Counted from the stretch's first letter, positions 1 through 6,682 are shown. The stretch: DNA of 11,933 bases from Verrucomicrobiota bacterium (GCA_947454295.1 CANGMO010000028.1:1-11933); one strand, 5' to 3'. Numbers and translations: made by a program. The notes: generated by a model from the sequence alone, not told the origin.

Positions 1-1251
1 AAGGACTGCGGGGAGCGCCGTCCTCGAATCATCGAGAACTGCCCGGGCTGTCTTCGTGCCAAGCAGCGCCGCCAGTTGGCCCCGGCGCCGGCCATGGCCC
101 TGCCGGCCGGACGCGGCGTGCTCTGCATCGAGTGCGATCATCTCAATCCCACGGGAATCGAGGAATGCGAGGTGTGTCATCGCGCGCTGTTTTCGGTGTG
201 CCGTCACTGCGGGAACTCGCGTCCACGCAATCAACGGAACTGCCCGACCTGCCAGCCTCCCGAGCTCCCGCGCGTCCCCGATCTCGTCCCCGCCAACAAG
301 CCGGCGGGCCGCGGCATTCTGTGTGCCGCCTGCGAGCACTTGAATCCGCAGGGACTGAAGGCCTGCGAGACGTGTGACGCGCCTCTACTGATCGCTTGCA
401 AACAGTGCGGTACCGAGCGGGCCCGTGTGCTGGAAAGTTGTCCGGTGTGCAAACCGCCCGAGGCGGTGCCGGTGGAGCCAGTGGTGGCCACGGCGGTCAT
501 GGGGCGCGGGGTTCTTTGCCCCCGGTGCGATCGGCTCAATCCCCAGGGCATCGAGGACTGCGACCGGTGTGGTGCGGTGCTCTTCGAGACCTGCAAGGAT
601 TGTGGCGAGCGCAAGCCGCGCAATTCCCGTCACTGCCCCGTCTGTGCCCGGCGGCGTGCCCTGGAACCCAAGGTCAAGGTGGAGACCGGGCTTATGCCCG
701 AGGAACGCGGACCTCGGGGACGCGGCCAGCTCTGCGCAAAGTGCGAGCATCTCAATCCCCTCGGCCTCCGCGAGTGTGAAACCTGCGAGGCGGATCTGTT
801 TGACGAATGCCCGAACTGCGGCCGCGAGAAGCCTGCGGTCCGTGTCGAGTGTGATGCCTGCGAGGAACAAGAGCGGACACGCGCGGCAGTGCGGTCCGAA
901 GCACGTCCTTCGGGACGGGCGATCCTGTGCCCAAAGTGCGACCATCTGAATCCGGTGGGCCTCACGGCCTGCGAGTCCTGTGAGACGGCCCTCTTCATCG
1001 AATGCGCGGATTGCGGCAAGACCCGCCCGGCGGTGGTGACCGAATGCGCCACCTGCGCCGGGACCGCCCCGAGGCATCGCGACCTGCTCGACACCTCCCG
1101 CGAAAAGGGACGCGGTCTCCTGTGCAAGGAATGTGAGCACCTGAATCCGCGCGGGCTCACCCACTGTGAGAGTTGCGATGCCGAGCTGTTCATCGAGTGC
1201 CACCGGTGCCATCACACCAATCTTCGGGTCCGCGCCCGGTGCGAGAAGTGC
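1..1251 (+). repeat. Array of 144-bp coding repeats (double zinc-knuckle units)
   Basis: Six complete units lie at 109-252, 307-450, 502-645, 718-861, 913-1056 and 1108-1251. The 3' end of an earlier unit lies at 1-51. Every complete unit is exactly 144 bases (48 residues) from the GR(G/A) start to the last cysteine. The linkers between them are 54, 51, 72, 51 and 51 bases, and the first is 57 bases. All 48 cysteine positions in the six units are intact. The units differ at many other positions, so they are diverged protein repeats and not recent DNA duplications. Confidence 0.9.
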
Positions 1252-1410
1252 CGGCGCCGGCTGCAGCGTTCGATGGCGGACCGGCTTGCCTCCGGTCCCG
1301 ACCGGGCGCCCATCAATCTGGTGAAGACCGCCGTCGGCCTGCTTCTGTTGGCCGGCCTTCTGGCGGCCGGTTTGTGGTGGTCCGGCTTCTCGCTGCCGCG
1401 CCTCTGGTGA
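1..1410 (+). CDS. Multi-repeat zinc-knuckle protein with C-terminal membrane anchor (5' partial)
   Basis: The reading frame is open to the first base, so the true start lies upstream. An in-frame TTG at 76 or ATG at 94 would cut through the repeat array and is unlikely. The visible 469 residues contain the end of one repeat and six complete 48-residue repeats. Each repeat reads roughly GRGxLCxxCxHLNPxGLxxC, then ExCxAxLFxxCxxCG, then a final CxxC, and so carries two C-x2-C-x10-C-x2-C knuckles, eight cysteines in all. Linkers of 17-24 residues separate the repeats. The motifs resemble double zinc ribbons (DZR-like). A basic stretch follows the last repeat, then a single hydrophobic helix (about 1321-1386, LLLLAGLLAAGLWW core) and a six-residue tail. 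This suggests a tail-anchored inner-membrane protein with cytoplasmic zinc knuckles. It ends 24 bases before the tolR-like gene, so it is probably co-transcribed with the Tol genes. Function is unknown; zinc binding and topology are inferred. Confidence 0.85.
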   Translation, partial: KDCGERRPRIIENCPGCLRAKQRRQLAPAPAMALPAGRGVLCIECDHLNPTGIEECEVCHRALFSVCRHCGNSRPRNQRNCPTCQPPELPRVPDLVPANKPAGRGILCAACEHLNPQGLKACETCDAPLLIACKQCGTERARVLESCPVCKPPEAVPVEPVVATAVMGRGVLCPRCDRLNPQGIEDCDRCGAVLFETCKDCGERKPRNSRHCPVCARRRALEPKVKVETGLMPEERGPRGRGQLCAKCEHLNPLGLRECETCEADLFDECPNCGREKPAVRVECDACEEQERTRAAVRSEARPSGRAILCPKCDHLNPVGLTACESCETALFIECADCGKTRPAVVTECATCAGTAPRHRDLLDTSREKGRGLLCKECEHLNPRGLTHCESCDAELFIECHRCHHTNLRVRARCEKCRRRLQRSMADRLASGPDRAPINLVKTAVGLLLLAGLLAAGLWWSGFSLPRLW

Positions 1411-1434
1411 CCAGCCCCCAAGCCCAGAAACCCC

Positions 1435-1854
1435 ATGCGACGCTTTTCCTCCCGCAACCAGCTGGTGACGTTGAACGAAATCAACATCACGCCGCTCCTG
1501 GATCTCGCGTTCGTCCTGCTGATCATTTTCATCATCACCACGCCGCTGCTGGAGCAGAGCATTAGCGTGAAACTTCCCAATGGCGGTGAATCGAAGGAGA
1601 CGGCGAATCCGAACGACACCGTCACCGCAGAGGTGAGCCCCACCGGCACCTACTACCTGAAGGGACACAAGGTCGCCTCGGTCGCCGAGATGGAGCGCCA
1701 GTTGGTGGCTGAGTATCGGAAGAACCCCAAAATGGTCGTCCGCATCCGGGCTGATGCCAGCGGTGCCTACCGCCTCCCGGTGGGCATCATCAATATTTGC
1801 CAGCGGAATGGCATCACGCGGTTCCAGCTGGCCACGGAGCCGGAGAAACGCTGA
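1435..1854 (+). CDS. tolR: ExbD/TolR-family proton-channel stator protein
   Basis: This 139-residue protein matches the ExbD/TolR family in length and layout. It has a short basic cytoplasmic N-terminus, one membrane helix (about residues 16-36) and a periplasmic domain of about 100 residues. The helix contains INITPLLDLAFVLLIIF. Its aspartate is residue 23, the position of the essential proton-relay Asp in E. coli TolR. In the family the protein works with a TolQ/ExbB channel to turn the proton-motive force into motion of a TolA/TonB arm. No tolQ is visible, so it is expected upstream of the zinc-knuckle gene. It starts 24 bases after that gene and ends 30 bases before the TonB/TolA-like gene. 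The ATG has no Shine-Dalgarno sequence; the leader is C-rich. Sequence alone cannot decide TolR from ExbD; the tolB and pal neighbours favour TolR. Confidence 0.88.
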   Translation: MRRFSSRNQLVTLNEINITPLLDLAFVLLIIFIITTPLLEQSISVKLPNGGESKETANPNDTVTAEVSPTGTYYLKGHKVASVAEMERQLVAEYRKNPKMVVRIRADASGAYRLPVGIINICQRNGITRFQLATEPEKR

Positions 1855-1884
1855 CGCGAGGCCCTGGGGATCGACGCTGCATCC

Positions 1885-2865
1885 ATGGTTCGTGTCGAAC
1901 AACGCTGTCTGCTCGGATCGGCGGGATTTCACGTCGCGCTGCTGCTGCTGTTGTTGCTAACGCCGAAGATTGCCACCACGACGACGCCTAGTCCGGTGCT
2001 GACCATCATCCCCACGGATTTGAAAGTGACGGACGGAGACAAGGCGGGTGGCGGTTCCCCGGATGCCAAGCCACCGGCGCAGTCGCCCAATCCCCGAACG
2101 GCGCCGATTACAACACCCGAGCCCCCAAAGCCCGTTTCCAAACCGGTGCCGACACCCAAGCCCGAGCCGGAGCCGGAGCCGGAGAAGGTCGAAAAGAAGG
2201 CGCTGCCCAAGCCGAAGGAAAAAGCCGCCCCGGTGGAGCATGAGAAGAAGATAAACACCGATGTGCCCTCCCAGGACACCGCCCCGACGGTGAAAAAACC
2301 GAAGAAGGCGATCAAGACTTCGGACGCCATCAAAACTTCCGACGCACCGAAAAAGTTCAACCGCGAGGAGTTGGCTGCGCAACGACGCGAGGCCGAGGAG
2401 GCGGAGGCGGAACGTGCGGCGGACTCGAGGCGGAGAGCCCGGGCGGCACAGGTTGCGGAGTTCAATGCTGAACGCGCCCGCATCGCCGGCGTCATTGGGG
2501 GGGCCGCGTCTGTCGTGGGCAAATCGCTGGCGGGTTCGGCAGGGGTCACCATGCCTGGCCCGGGCGGTCAGGCTTATGCGCCCTATCGCTCCTACCTCGC
2601 TGCGTTCTACAAGGAGCGCTGGCGCAACAAGCCTTCCGCCATTCCCGCCAACTCGCCCGGGGTGTTGATCGAAATCGACATTGCCCGCGACGGCCGATTG
2701 CTCGATTGGCGAGTGAAGACGGGATCGGGTTCCCGCGAACTCGACCAATCCGTCAAGGATCTCATCCCGCGTTACCCCAAATTGCTCCCTTTGCCCGAGG
2801 GATCCACCGATCCCCAGCGCACGTTTAGAATCCTGTTCACCTTGGAAGCCGACACCCCGTCATGA
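1885..2865 (+). CDS. TonB/TolA-like periplasmic energy-transducing protein
   Basis: The 326-residue protein has one N-terminal membrane helix (about residues 11-29, an unbroken run of leucines). Next come a Pro/Lys/Glu-rich spacer (about 35-140, with PEPEPEPE and PKP motifs), a charged helical segment rich in Ala, Glu and Arg (about 158-200), a Gly/Ala stretch (201-221) and a TonB-type C-terminal domain (about 232-322). That domain includes GVLIEIDIARDGRLLDWRV, SRELDQSV and a final FRILFTLE strand. The proline-rich spacer looks like TonB, the Ala/Glu/Arg helix looks like TolA, and the position between tolR and tolB is that of tolA. It probably spans the periplasm and connects the TolQR-type motor to TolB/Pal. 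Its last codons overlap the tolB start by four bases (ATGA), which suggests translational coupling. No symbol is given because TolA and TonB cannot be separated here. Confidence 0.85.
   Translation: MVRVEQRCLLGSAGFHVALLLLLLLTPKIATTTTPSPVLTIIPTDLKVTDGDKAGGGSPDAKPPAQSPNPRTAPITTPEPPKPVSKPVPTPKPEPEPEPEKVEKKALPKPKEKAAPVEHEKKINTDVPSQDTAPTVKKPKKAIKTSDAIKTSDAPKKFNREELAAQRREAEEAEAERAADSRRRARAAQVAEFNAERARIAGVIGGAASVVGKSLAGSAGVTMPGPGGQAYAPYRSYLAAFYKERWRNKPSAIPANSPGVLIEIDIARDGRLLDWRVKTGSGSRELDQSVKDLIPRYPKLLPLPEGSTDPQRTFRILFTLEADTPS
2311..2346 (+). repeat. 18-bp imperfect tandem repeat inside the TonB/TolA-like gene
   Basis: Two adjacent 18-base units, 2311-2328 and 2329-2346, differ at three bases. They encode IKTSDA twice in the flexible spacer, just before the charged helical segment. 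A second short in-frame repeat, GAGCCG three times from 2164, encodes Glu-Pro pairs in the same spacer. Such repeats are typical places for length variation in TonB-type arms. Confidence 0.8.
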
Positions 2866-4037
2866 ATCGTTCCCTGTTTCCACGTTTGGCCGTCGCCTTG
2901 TCGCTGGCGGCCGCCACGTGTCACCTTGCCGTTCACGCCGCCGAGGAGGCGGGCGTGATTCACATCAGCGACCACGCCCAGAAGACCATCCCCATCGCCC
3001 TGACCGGATTCTCCGGCGAGGCGGCGCAGGTGCTTCGCTTCGATCTGGAGGTCGCGGGATTCGATGTGGTGCCGGTGGCCACCGCCCAGTACGAACTCAA
3101 GGGCGTCGCCGGGGGCAACGTGCAGGGCGCACTGAGCGACACCGCCAACCATCACACCCTCTTCGCGCGTGCCTATCCCGGCGGCACCACCCGCGCCCAG
3201 GCCCACATGCTCTCCGATGACGTGGTCAAGGCCGTCACCGGCCAGCCAGGCATCGCCCGCACGCGCATTGCCTTCAAGGTGGATCAGGGGCGGGCTAAGG
3301 AGATCTACGTCGCCGACTACGATGGCGGAAATACCTTCCGTGCCACCGAGGACAATTCGATCGCGGCGTCGCCCTCGTGGGTTCCGGGCAAGCTCCGGCT
3401 CTTCTACACCAGCTATCGCGGAGGCGGCCCGGCCGTGTACACCCACGATCTCCAGTCCGGTGCCCGCACCCGGGTGTTTGGGTTCAACGGCCTCAACACC
3501 AGCGCCGCGGTATCACCCGATGGCACGCGCGTGGCGGTGATCCTGAGCAAATCCGGCAGTCCGGACCTCTGGGTGGCCAACATCGATGGCTCCGGGCTTC
3601 GGCAGCTGACCAAGACGCACGAACCGGAATCGTCCCCATGCTGGTCTCCCGACGGACGAACCATCTGCTTTGCCTCCACGCGGGACGGCAAGGCGGCCCT
3701 CTTCACCGTCCCGGCCGCCGGCGGGGAAATGCACAAGCTCTCGACGGGCGGCATCATTCCAGCCACCGAGCCGGACTGGTCGCCGGATGGAAAATGGATT
3801 GTATTCACCCGCGCTGGAGGTTCGTTTGATCTCTATGTCATTCCCTCCGGGGGCGGTACCGCCGAGTTGCTGACGACCGGCGAAGACCCCTCATGGGCCC
3901 CAAATTCCCGCACCATCATCTTTACCCGCGGGCGAGATGGAGCCCGGCGACTGTCGCTGCTTGACGTGCCCACTCGCCGCGTCAAGGATGTCAACCGAAT
4001 TTCGGGAAGTTCCTCCCAGCCGAGCTGGGCCCGGTAA
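2862..4037 (+). CDS. tolB: TolB, periplasmic Tol-Pal beta-propeller protein
   Basis: The 391-residue protein starts with a Sec signal peptide (residues 1-26, cleavage likely after AVHA). A TolB N-terminal domain follows (about 35-135, including IPIALTGF and LEVAGFDVVP). The C-terminal half is a propeller of PD40 (WD40-like) blades with recurring WSPDG motifs: SPSW near 170, AVSPDGTRVAV near 217, CWSPDGRTICF near 260, DWSPDGKWIVF near 305, SWAPNSRTIIF near 344 and a final QPSW. The length is slightly below the usual 400-430 residues. TolB normally binds Pal and is released by TolA, which recycles Pal to the division site. The ATG overlaps the stop of the upstream TonB/TolA-like gene by four bases, and pal follows after 26 bases. 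The order tolR, tonB/tolA, tolB, pal supports the assignment strongly. Confidence 0.93.
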   Translation: MNRSLFPRLAVALSLAAATCHLAVHAAEEAGVIHISDHAQKTIPIALTGFSGEAAQVLRFDLEVAGFDVVPVATAQYELKGVAGGNVQGALSDTANHHTLFARAYPGGTTRAQAHMLSDDVVKAVTGQPGIARTRIAFKVDQGRAKEIYVADYDGGNTFRATEDNSIAASPSWVPGKLRLFYTSYRGGGPAVYTHDLQSGARTRVFGFNGLNTSAAVSPDGTRVAVILSKSGSPDLWVANIDGSGLRQLTKTHEPESSPCWSPDGRTICFASTRDGKAALFTVPAAGGEMHKLSTGGIIPATEPDWSPDGKWIVFTRAGGSFDLYVIPSGGGTAELLTTGEDPSWAPNSRTIIFTRGRDGARRLSLLDVPTRRVKDVNRISGSSSQPSWAR

Positions 4038-4063
4038 CCTCCCTCTCCGAACGCGCACCCCAT

Positions 4064-4720
4064 ATGAATCGTCTGACCAAGCTTGGTCTCATTGCCCTGA
4101 TCGCCGTCACTGCGGTCGGTACCGGCTGCACCAAAAAGCCCAAGAACATCACGCCCATCCCGGGTGGGATGAGCAACAACGGCGCCCCTGGCGGCGGCTT
4201 GGGCAATGGTGCCCAGATTCGGGACACCTCGGGTCCGAAGTTTGGTGGTGCGACCGGCCCGGCATCGCAGGACCTCACGGGCGGCAAGGGCCTCGGTAAG
4301 GATGGGGCTTCGGAACTGCCTTCTGGCGACCCGCGTGCCGGCAAGGACGAGGATCGCGAGACGTTCAAGGCGAACACCGTCTTTTTTGAGTACGACAAGT
4401 CGGCCATCCAGGCTGCGGAGGCGGGCAAGATTAGTCCGGTCATCGAATTCCTGAAGAGCCATCCCGAAAACAACCTCCTCATCGAGGGCCATTGTGACGA
4501 GCGCGGCACCGAGGAATACAACCGGGCACTCGGTGAGCGCCGTGCCCTCGCGCTGCGCGAGCGCGTGACGGGAGCCGGCATCTCCGGCGAACGCGTGACC
4601 ACCATCAGCTACGGCGAGGATCGCCCGGCCGACCCCGGCCACGATGCCGCCGCTTGGTCCAAGAACCGCCGCGGCGAGTTCATTCTCTTGGTTCCGTCCA
4701 AGGGTGGCTCGATCAAGTGA
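4064..4720 (+). CDS. pal: Pal, peptidoglycan-associated outer-membrane lipoprotein
   Basis: The 218-residue protein has a lipoprotein signal peptide ending in VGTGC, with the predicted lipidated cysteine at residue 22. A long Gly/Pro/Asn-rich linker follows (about 30-98), then an OmpA-like peptidoglycan-binding domain (about 103-212). The domain shows FFEYDKSAI, the family signature EGHCDERGTEEYNRALGERRA (read in two parts: EGHCDERGTEEYN at 141-153 and RALGERRA at 154-161) and NRRGEF near 201. Pal anchors the outer membrane to peptidoglycan and partners TolB. The linker is longer than in E. coli Pal, and the protein exceeds the usual 150-180 residues. The start follows a CATATG context with no Shine-Dalgarno sequence. 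No cpoB/ybgF follows; a strong terminator ends the operon 38 bases after the stop codon. Confidence 0.94.
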   Translation: MNRLTKLGLIALIAVTAVGTGCTKKPKNITPIPGGMSNNGAPGGGLGNGAQIRDTSGPKFGGATGPASQDLTGGKGLGKDGASELPSGDPRAGKDEDRETFKANTVFFEYDKSAIQAAEAGKISPVIEFLKSHPENNLLIEGHCDERGTEEYNRALGERRALALRERVTGAGISGERVTTISYGEDRPADPGHDAAAWSKNRRGEFILLVPSKGGSIK

Positions 4721-4758
4721 CCCGACCGGGAGGGCCCGCCTTCCCATCGGTTCGACAC

Positions 4759-4784
4759 AACCCCGCCTAACCGGCGGGGTTTTT
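4759..4784 (+). terminator. Intrinsic terminator of the Tol-Pal operon
   Basis: A nine-base-pair stem (AACCCCGCC at 4759-4767 with GGCGGGGTT at 4773-4781) has a five-base loop (TAACC). A run of T residues ends it at 4784. It sits 38 bases after the pal stop codon and separates the Tol-Pal operon from the Tat cluster. Confidence 0.9.
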
Positions 4785-4803
4785 CGTTCCCGCCTTCGAA
4801 TAG

Positions 4804-4871
4804 AAAGGGGGACTTCCTTGAATGGTTTTGCCCCTTTACCGGTCGATTCCCACAACGTAAGTTGTCCCCCT
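4804..4871 (+). promoter_or_regulatory. tatA leader with competing inverted repeats
   Basis: AAAGGGG (4804-4810) can pair with CCCCTTT (4831-4837). The overlapping AGGGGGAC (4806-4813) can instead pair with GTCCCCCT (4864-4871), which lies just before the tatA start at 4885. The two pairings exclude each other. A small inverted repeat, ACAAC-GTAA-GTTGT (4852-4865), lies in the same leader. The arrangement could be an attenuator-like or operator structure, or chance in GC-rich DNA. No convincing promoter hexamers were found in this 100-base leader, although one is expected after the terminator. Confidence 0.25.
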
Positions 4872-4884
4872 GTTGAATTTCGTC

Positions 4885-5052
4885 ATGAACCAGCCGCTCA
4901 TTGCCATGCTCGGGACCACCGAGATCATCGTCATCGCCGTCGTGGTGGTGGTTTTGTTCGGTGCCCGCAAGATTCCCGAGCTCATGAAGGGCGTCGGGCA
5001 GGGGGTGCGCGAGTTCAAGAAGGCGTCGAAGGACGATCCCGAACCCAAGTAA
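4885..5052 (+). CDS. tatA: TatA-family twin-arginine translocase subunit, short form
   Basis: This small gene encodes only 55 residues: an N-terminal membrane helix (about residues 12-26, TEIIVIAVVVVVLFG), the family hinge FGARKIPEL, and an amphipathic basic helix (GVGQGVREFKKASKD). It stops almost at once after the helix, so it lacks the usual longer TatA tail. TatA subunits oligomerise in the inner membrane and form or weaken the passage for folded Tat substrates. The LFG-x-K-(I/V)-PEL hinge is TatA-like and lacks the GP typical of TatB. It is followed after 87 bases by a second TatA gene with the same N-terminal half, and then by tatC. The ATG has no Shine-Dalgarno sequence. It lies after the Tol operon terminator, so it probably heads a separate transcript. 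Confidence 0.88.
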   Translation: MNQPLIAMLGTTEIIVIAVVVVVLFGARKIPELMKGVGQGVREFKKASKDDPEPK

Positions 5053-5139
5053 GCGACCCGTTTTCCCGCGGCAACGGGACCTGGGGATCCGCTGCTGCAA
5101 CCATACGAACCTGAAATCCTGCCCTCCGGGGCCATTCCG

Positions 5140-5412
5140 ATGAATCTTCCACTTTTCTCCATGCTGGGATCGACCGAGATCCTGGTGATCGCCGTTGTCG
5201 TGCTGGTGCTGTTCGGTGCCAAGAAGGTCCCCGAACTCATGAAGGGCGTTGGCACGGGCATCAAGGAATTCAAGAAGGCCTCCCGCGACGTCCAGGACGA
5301 GCTGGAGCGCGCCGTTCAGGAACCGCCCACGACCCCTCCTCCGGCTCCGAAGCCGGCGCAGGATACCGTGTCGCACCACTCTTCCACGCCGTCCAGCACT
5401 CCCCACGCCTGA
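5140..5412 (+). CDS. Second TatA/TatB-family subunit with proline-rich tail
   Basis: The 90-residue protein has a membrane helix (about residues 12-26), the hinge FGAKKVPEL, an amphipathic helix (GVGTGIKEFKKASRDVQDEL) and a Pro/Ser/Thr/His-rich tail (about 62-90). Over the first 50 residues it matches the upstream TatA at 38 positions by hand count, so the two are recent tandem paralogues. The hinge is TatA-type. Position next to tatC and the longer C-terminus leave open that it plays the TatB role, but sequence does not show the TatB Gly-Pro hinge. TatC follows after 36 bases. No Shine-Dalgarno sequence precedes the ATG. The symbol is left empty because the TatA versus TatB role is undecided. 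Confidence 0.88.
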   Translation: MNLPLFSMLGSTEILVIAVVVLVLFGAKKVPELMKGVGTGIKEFKKASRDVQDELERAVQEPPTTPPPAPKPAQDTVSHHSSTPSSTPHA

Positions 5413-5448
5413 GGCGCGGGTGTGAGCTGAGCCCGTTCCCACGCTGGC

Positions 5449-6606
5449 ATGTCGGATGAGTTGGAGGTCATGCCGCCCGAGTCGTCGCCTGAGGACGAAG
5501 GAGGCGGCCCGGTAAAGAGCTTCCTGGAACACCTGGAAGATCTCCGCTGGACCCTCATCAAGTGCGCCGCCGCCGTCCTCATCGGCATCATCCTCTGCCT
5601 CAGCGCCAGCGATTTCATCATCGGCCTCCTGAAGTGGCCCCTCGACAAGGCCAATTCGATGCGCACCACGGATGAAGCGCAGGTGGCGCTTACCCTGGGA
5701 ACCAACGTCCTGGCAAAATTCGGGGCCAAGGAATTCCCCATCTTTCGTCCGGGTGGCCCCAAGTCGGGCACGGACGTGCCGACCAAGCCGATCCTGAAGC
5801 GCCTCACCGAGGTGTTCATCCCCGAGGCGACCAATGCCGCCGGCCTTCCCCCGAAGGGACTGGGCGGGCGGTTCATGGATGTCTTCCGGATCGATGGATC
5901 CTCCACCAACCGGGATATCTTCCTGCGCCTGGAGCCGGTGACCATCGGCACCAATACCGTGCTGGCGGTGGTGCCTGATCTCAATCCGCCCAAGGCCGCC
6001 ACCGACGGCACCCAAACCTCGCTGGCCGTTCTGAGTCCGGGCGAGGCCTTTACGGTGGCCATCCAGATCGCCATCTACGGCGGATTCACGGTGAGCGCCC
6101 CGTTTGTGATCTTGTTCCTCGGTCAGTTCATCCTTCCTGCCCTTCACGTTCACGAGAAAAAGTTCCTCTACCGCGTGTCGGGTGTCGCCACCGGGCTGTT
6201 CATGGCCGGGGTCGCCTTCTGCTACTTCGTGATGATGATCATCACCCTGAGTACCACGGTGGGCTTCGCCAACTGGCTCGGGTTCCGGTCCGATTCCTGG
6301 CGCGCCTCGGAGTACATCAGCTTCATGTGCTGGTTCCTCCTCGGCATGGGCATCAGCTTCGAGCTGCCGTTGGTGCTGCTGACCCTGGTGAAGATCGGCA
6401 TCCTCGATGCCGCGAAACTTTCCAAGTTCCGCATGTACTGGGTGGTGGCCGGACTGACCATCGCCGGATTCATCACGCCGGACGGTAATCCACTTACCAT
6501 GGTGATCATGTTCCTCCCGCTGCACCTGCTGTATGAGGTCAGCGTGATCATCGCTTGGTGGTGGGCCCGGCAGGACCGCCTCGCCGAGGAGCGTGGAGAG
6601 CGCTGA
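5449..6606 (+). CDS. tatC: TatC, twin-arginine translocase receptor, with enlarged first periplasmic loop
   Basis: TatC is the membrane receptor for twin-arginine signal peptides. The family signature is clear: an N-terminal FLEHLEDLRWTLIK (residues 25-38), first helix about 36-62, SPGEAF (196-201) leading into helix two, APFVILFLGQFILPAL (217-232) with HEKK after it, FELPLVLLTLVKIGI (304-318) with its conserved Glu, and ITPDGNPLTM (342-351) before the last helices. The protein has 385 residues, against about 250 in E. coli. The excess is a segment of about 125 residues between helix one and helix two (about 66-192), in the first periplasmic loop, plus a short acidic N-terminal extension (residues 1-20). 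The insert is hydrophilic, with several Pro/Gly turns, and has no recognised domain. The gene follows two TatA-type genes and completes a tatA-tatA-tatC cluster. Confidence 0.95.
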   Translation: MSDELEVMPPESSPEDEGGGPVKSFLEHLEDLRWTLIKCAAAVLIGIILCLSASDFIIGLLKWPLDKANSMRTTDEAQVALTLGTNVLAKFGAKEFPIFRPGGPKSGTDVPTKPILKRLTEVFIPEATNAAGLPPKGLGGRFMDVFRIDGSSTNRDIFLRLEPVTIGTNTVLAVVPDLNPPKAATDGTQTSLAVLSPGEAFTVAIQIAIYGGFTVSAPFVILFLGQFILPALHVHEKKFLYRVSGVATGLFMAGVAFCYFVMMIITLSTTVGFANWLGFRSDSWRASEYISFMCWFLLGMGISFELPLVLLTLVKIGILDAAKLSKFRMYWVVAGLTIAGFITPDGNPLTMVIMFLPLHLLYEVSVIIAWWWARQDRLAEERGER

Positions 6607-6654
6607 GCCTGGGGACGGATCGTGAACAAAGGTAAACATCCGCAAACTCCGTGC

Positions 6655-6682
6655 TTGCCTGACCGCCGCGCATCACTAGCTT
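6655..6682 (+). promoter_or_regulatory. Possible promoter of the lipoprotein gene
   Basis: TTGCCT (6655-6660) and TAGCTT (6677-6682) are separated by 16 bases and resemble -35 and -10 hexamers (4/6 and 3/6 matches to the sigma-70 consensus). They lie 20 bases before the ATG at 6703. The match is weak, but the 96-base gap after tatC and the separate terminator at 7159 make a dedicated promoter here plausible. Confidence 0.25.

Noticed and set aside
76..96. TTG 76 or ATG 94 as the start of the zinc-knuckle protein
   Set aside because: The frame is open to base 1 and encodes the second half of another repeat (CGERRPRIIENCPGC), so the gene begins upstream.
109..1251. CRISPR array or DNA-level tandem repeat
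   Set aside because: The 144-bp periodicity is coding and diverged at the DNA level; spacers are in-frame protein linkers.
385..1932. 515-codon open frame on the - strand
   Set aside because: It lies opposite the zinc-knuckle and tolR genes, which have clear motifs. Long antisense frames are common at this GC content, and the translation shows no recognisable domain.
4609..6645. 678-codon open frame on the - strand
   Set aside because: It is antisense to pal, both tatA genes and tatC. Its translation is a His/Gly/Arg/Asp-rich composition with no domain, a typical GC-rich shadow.
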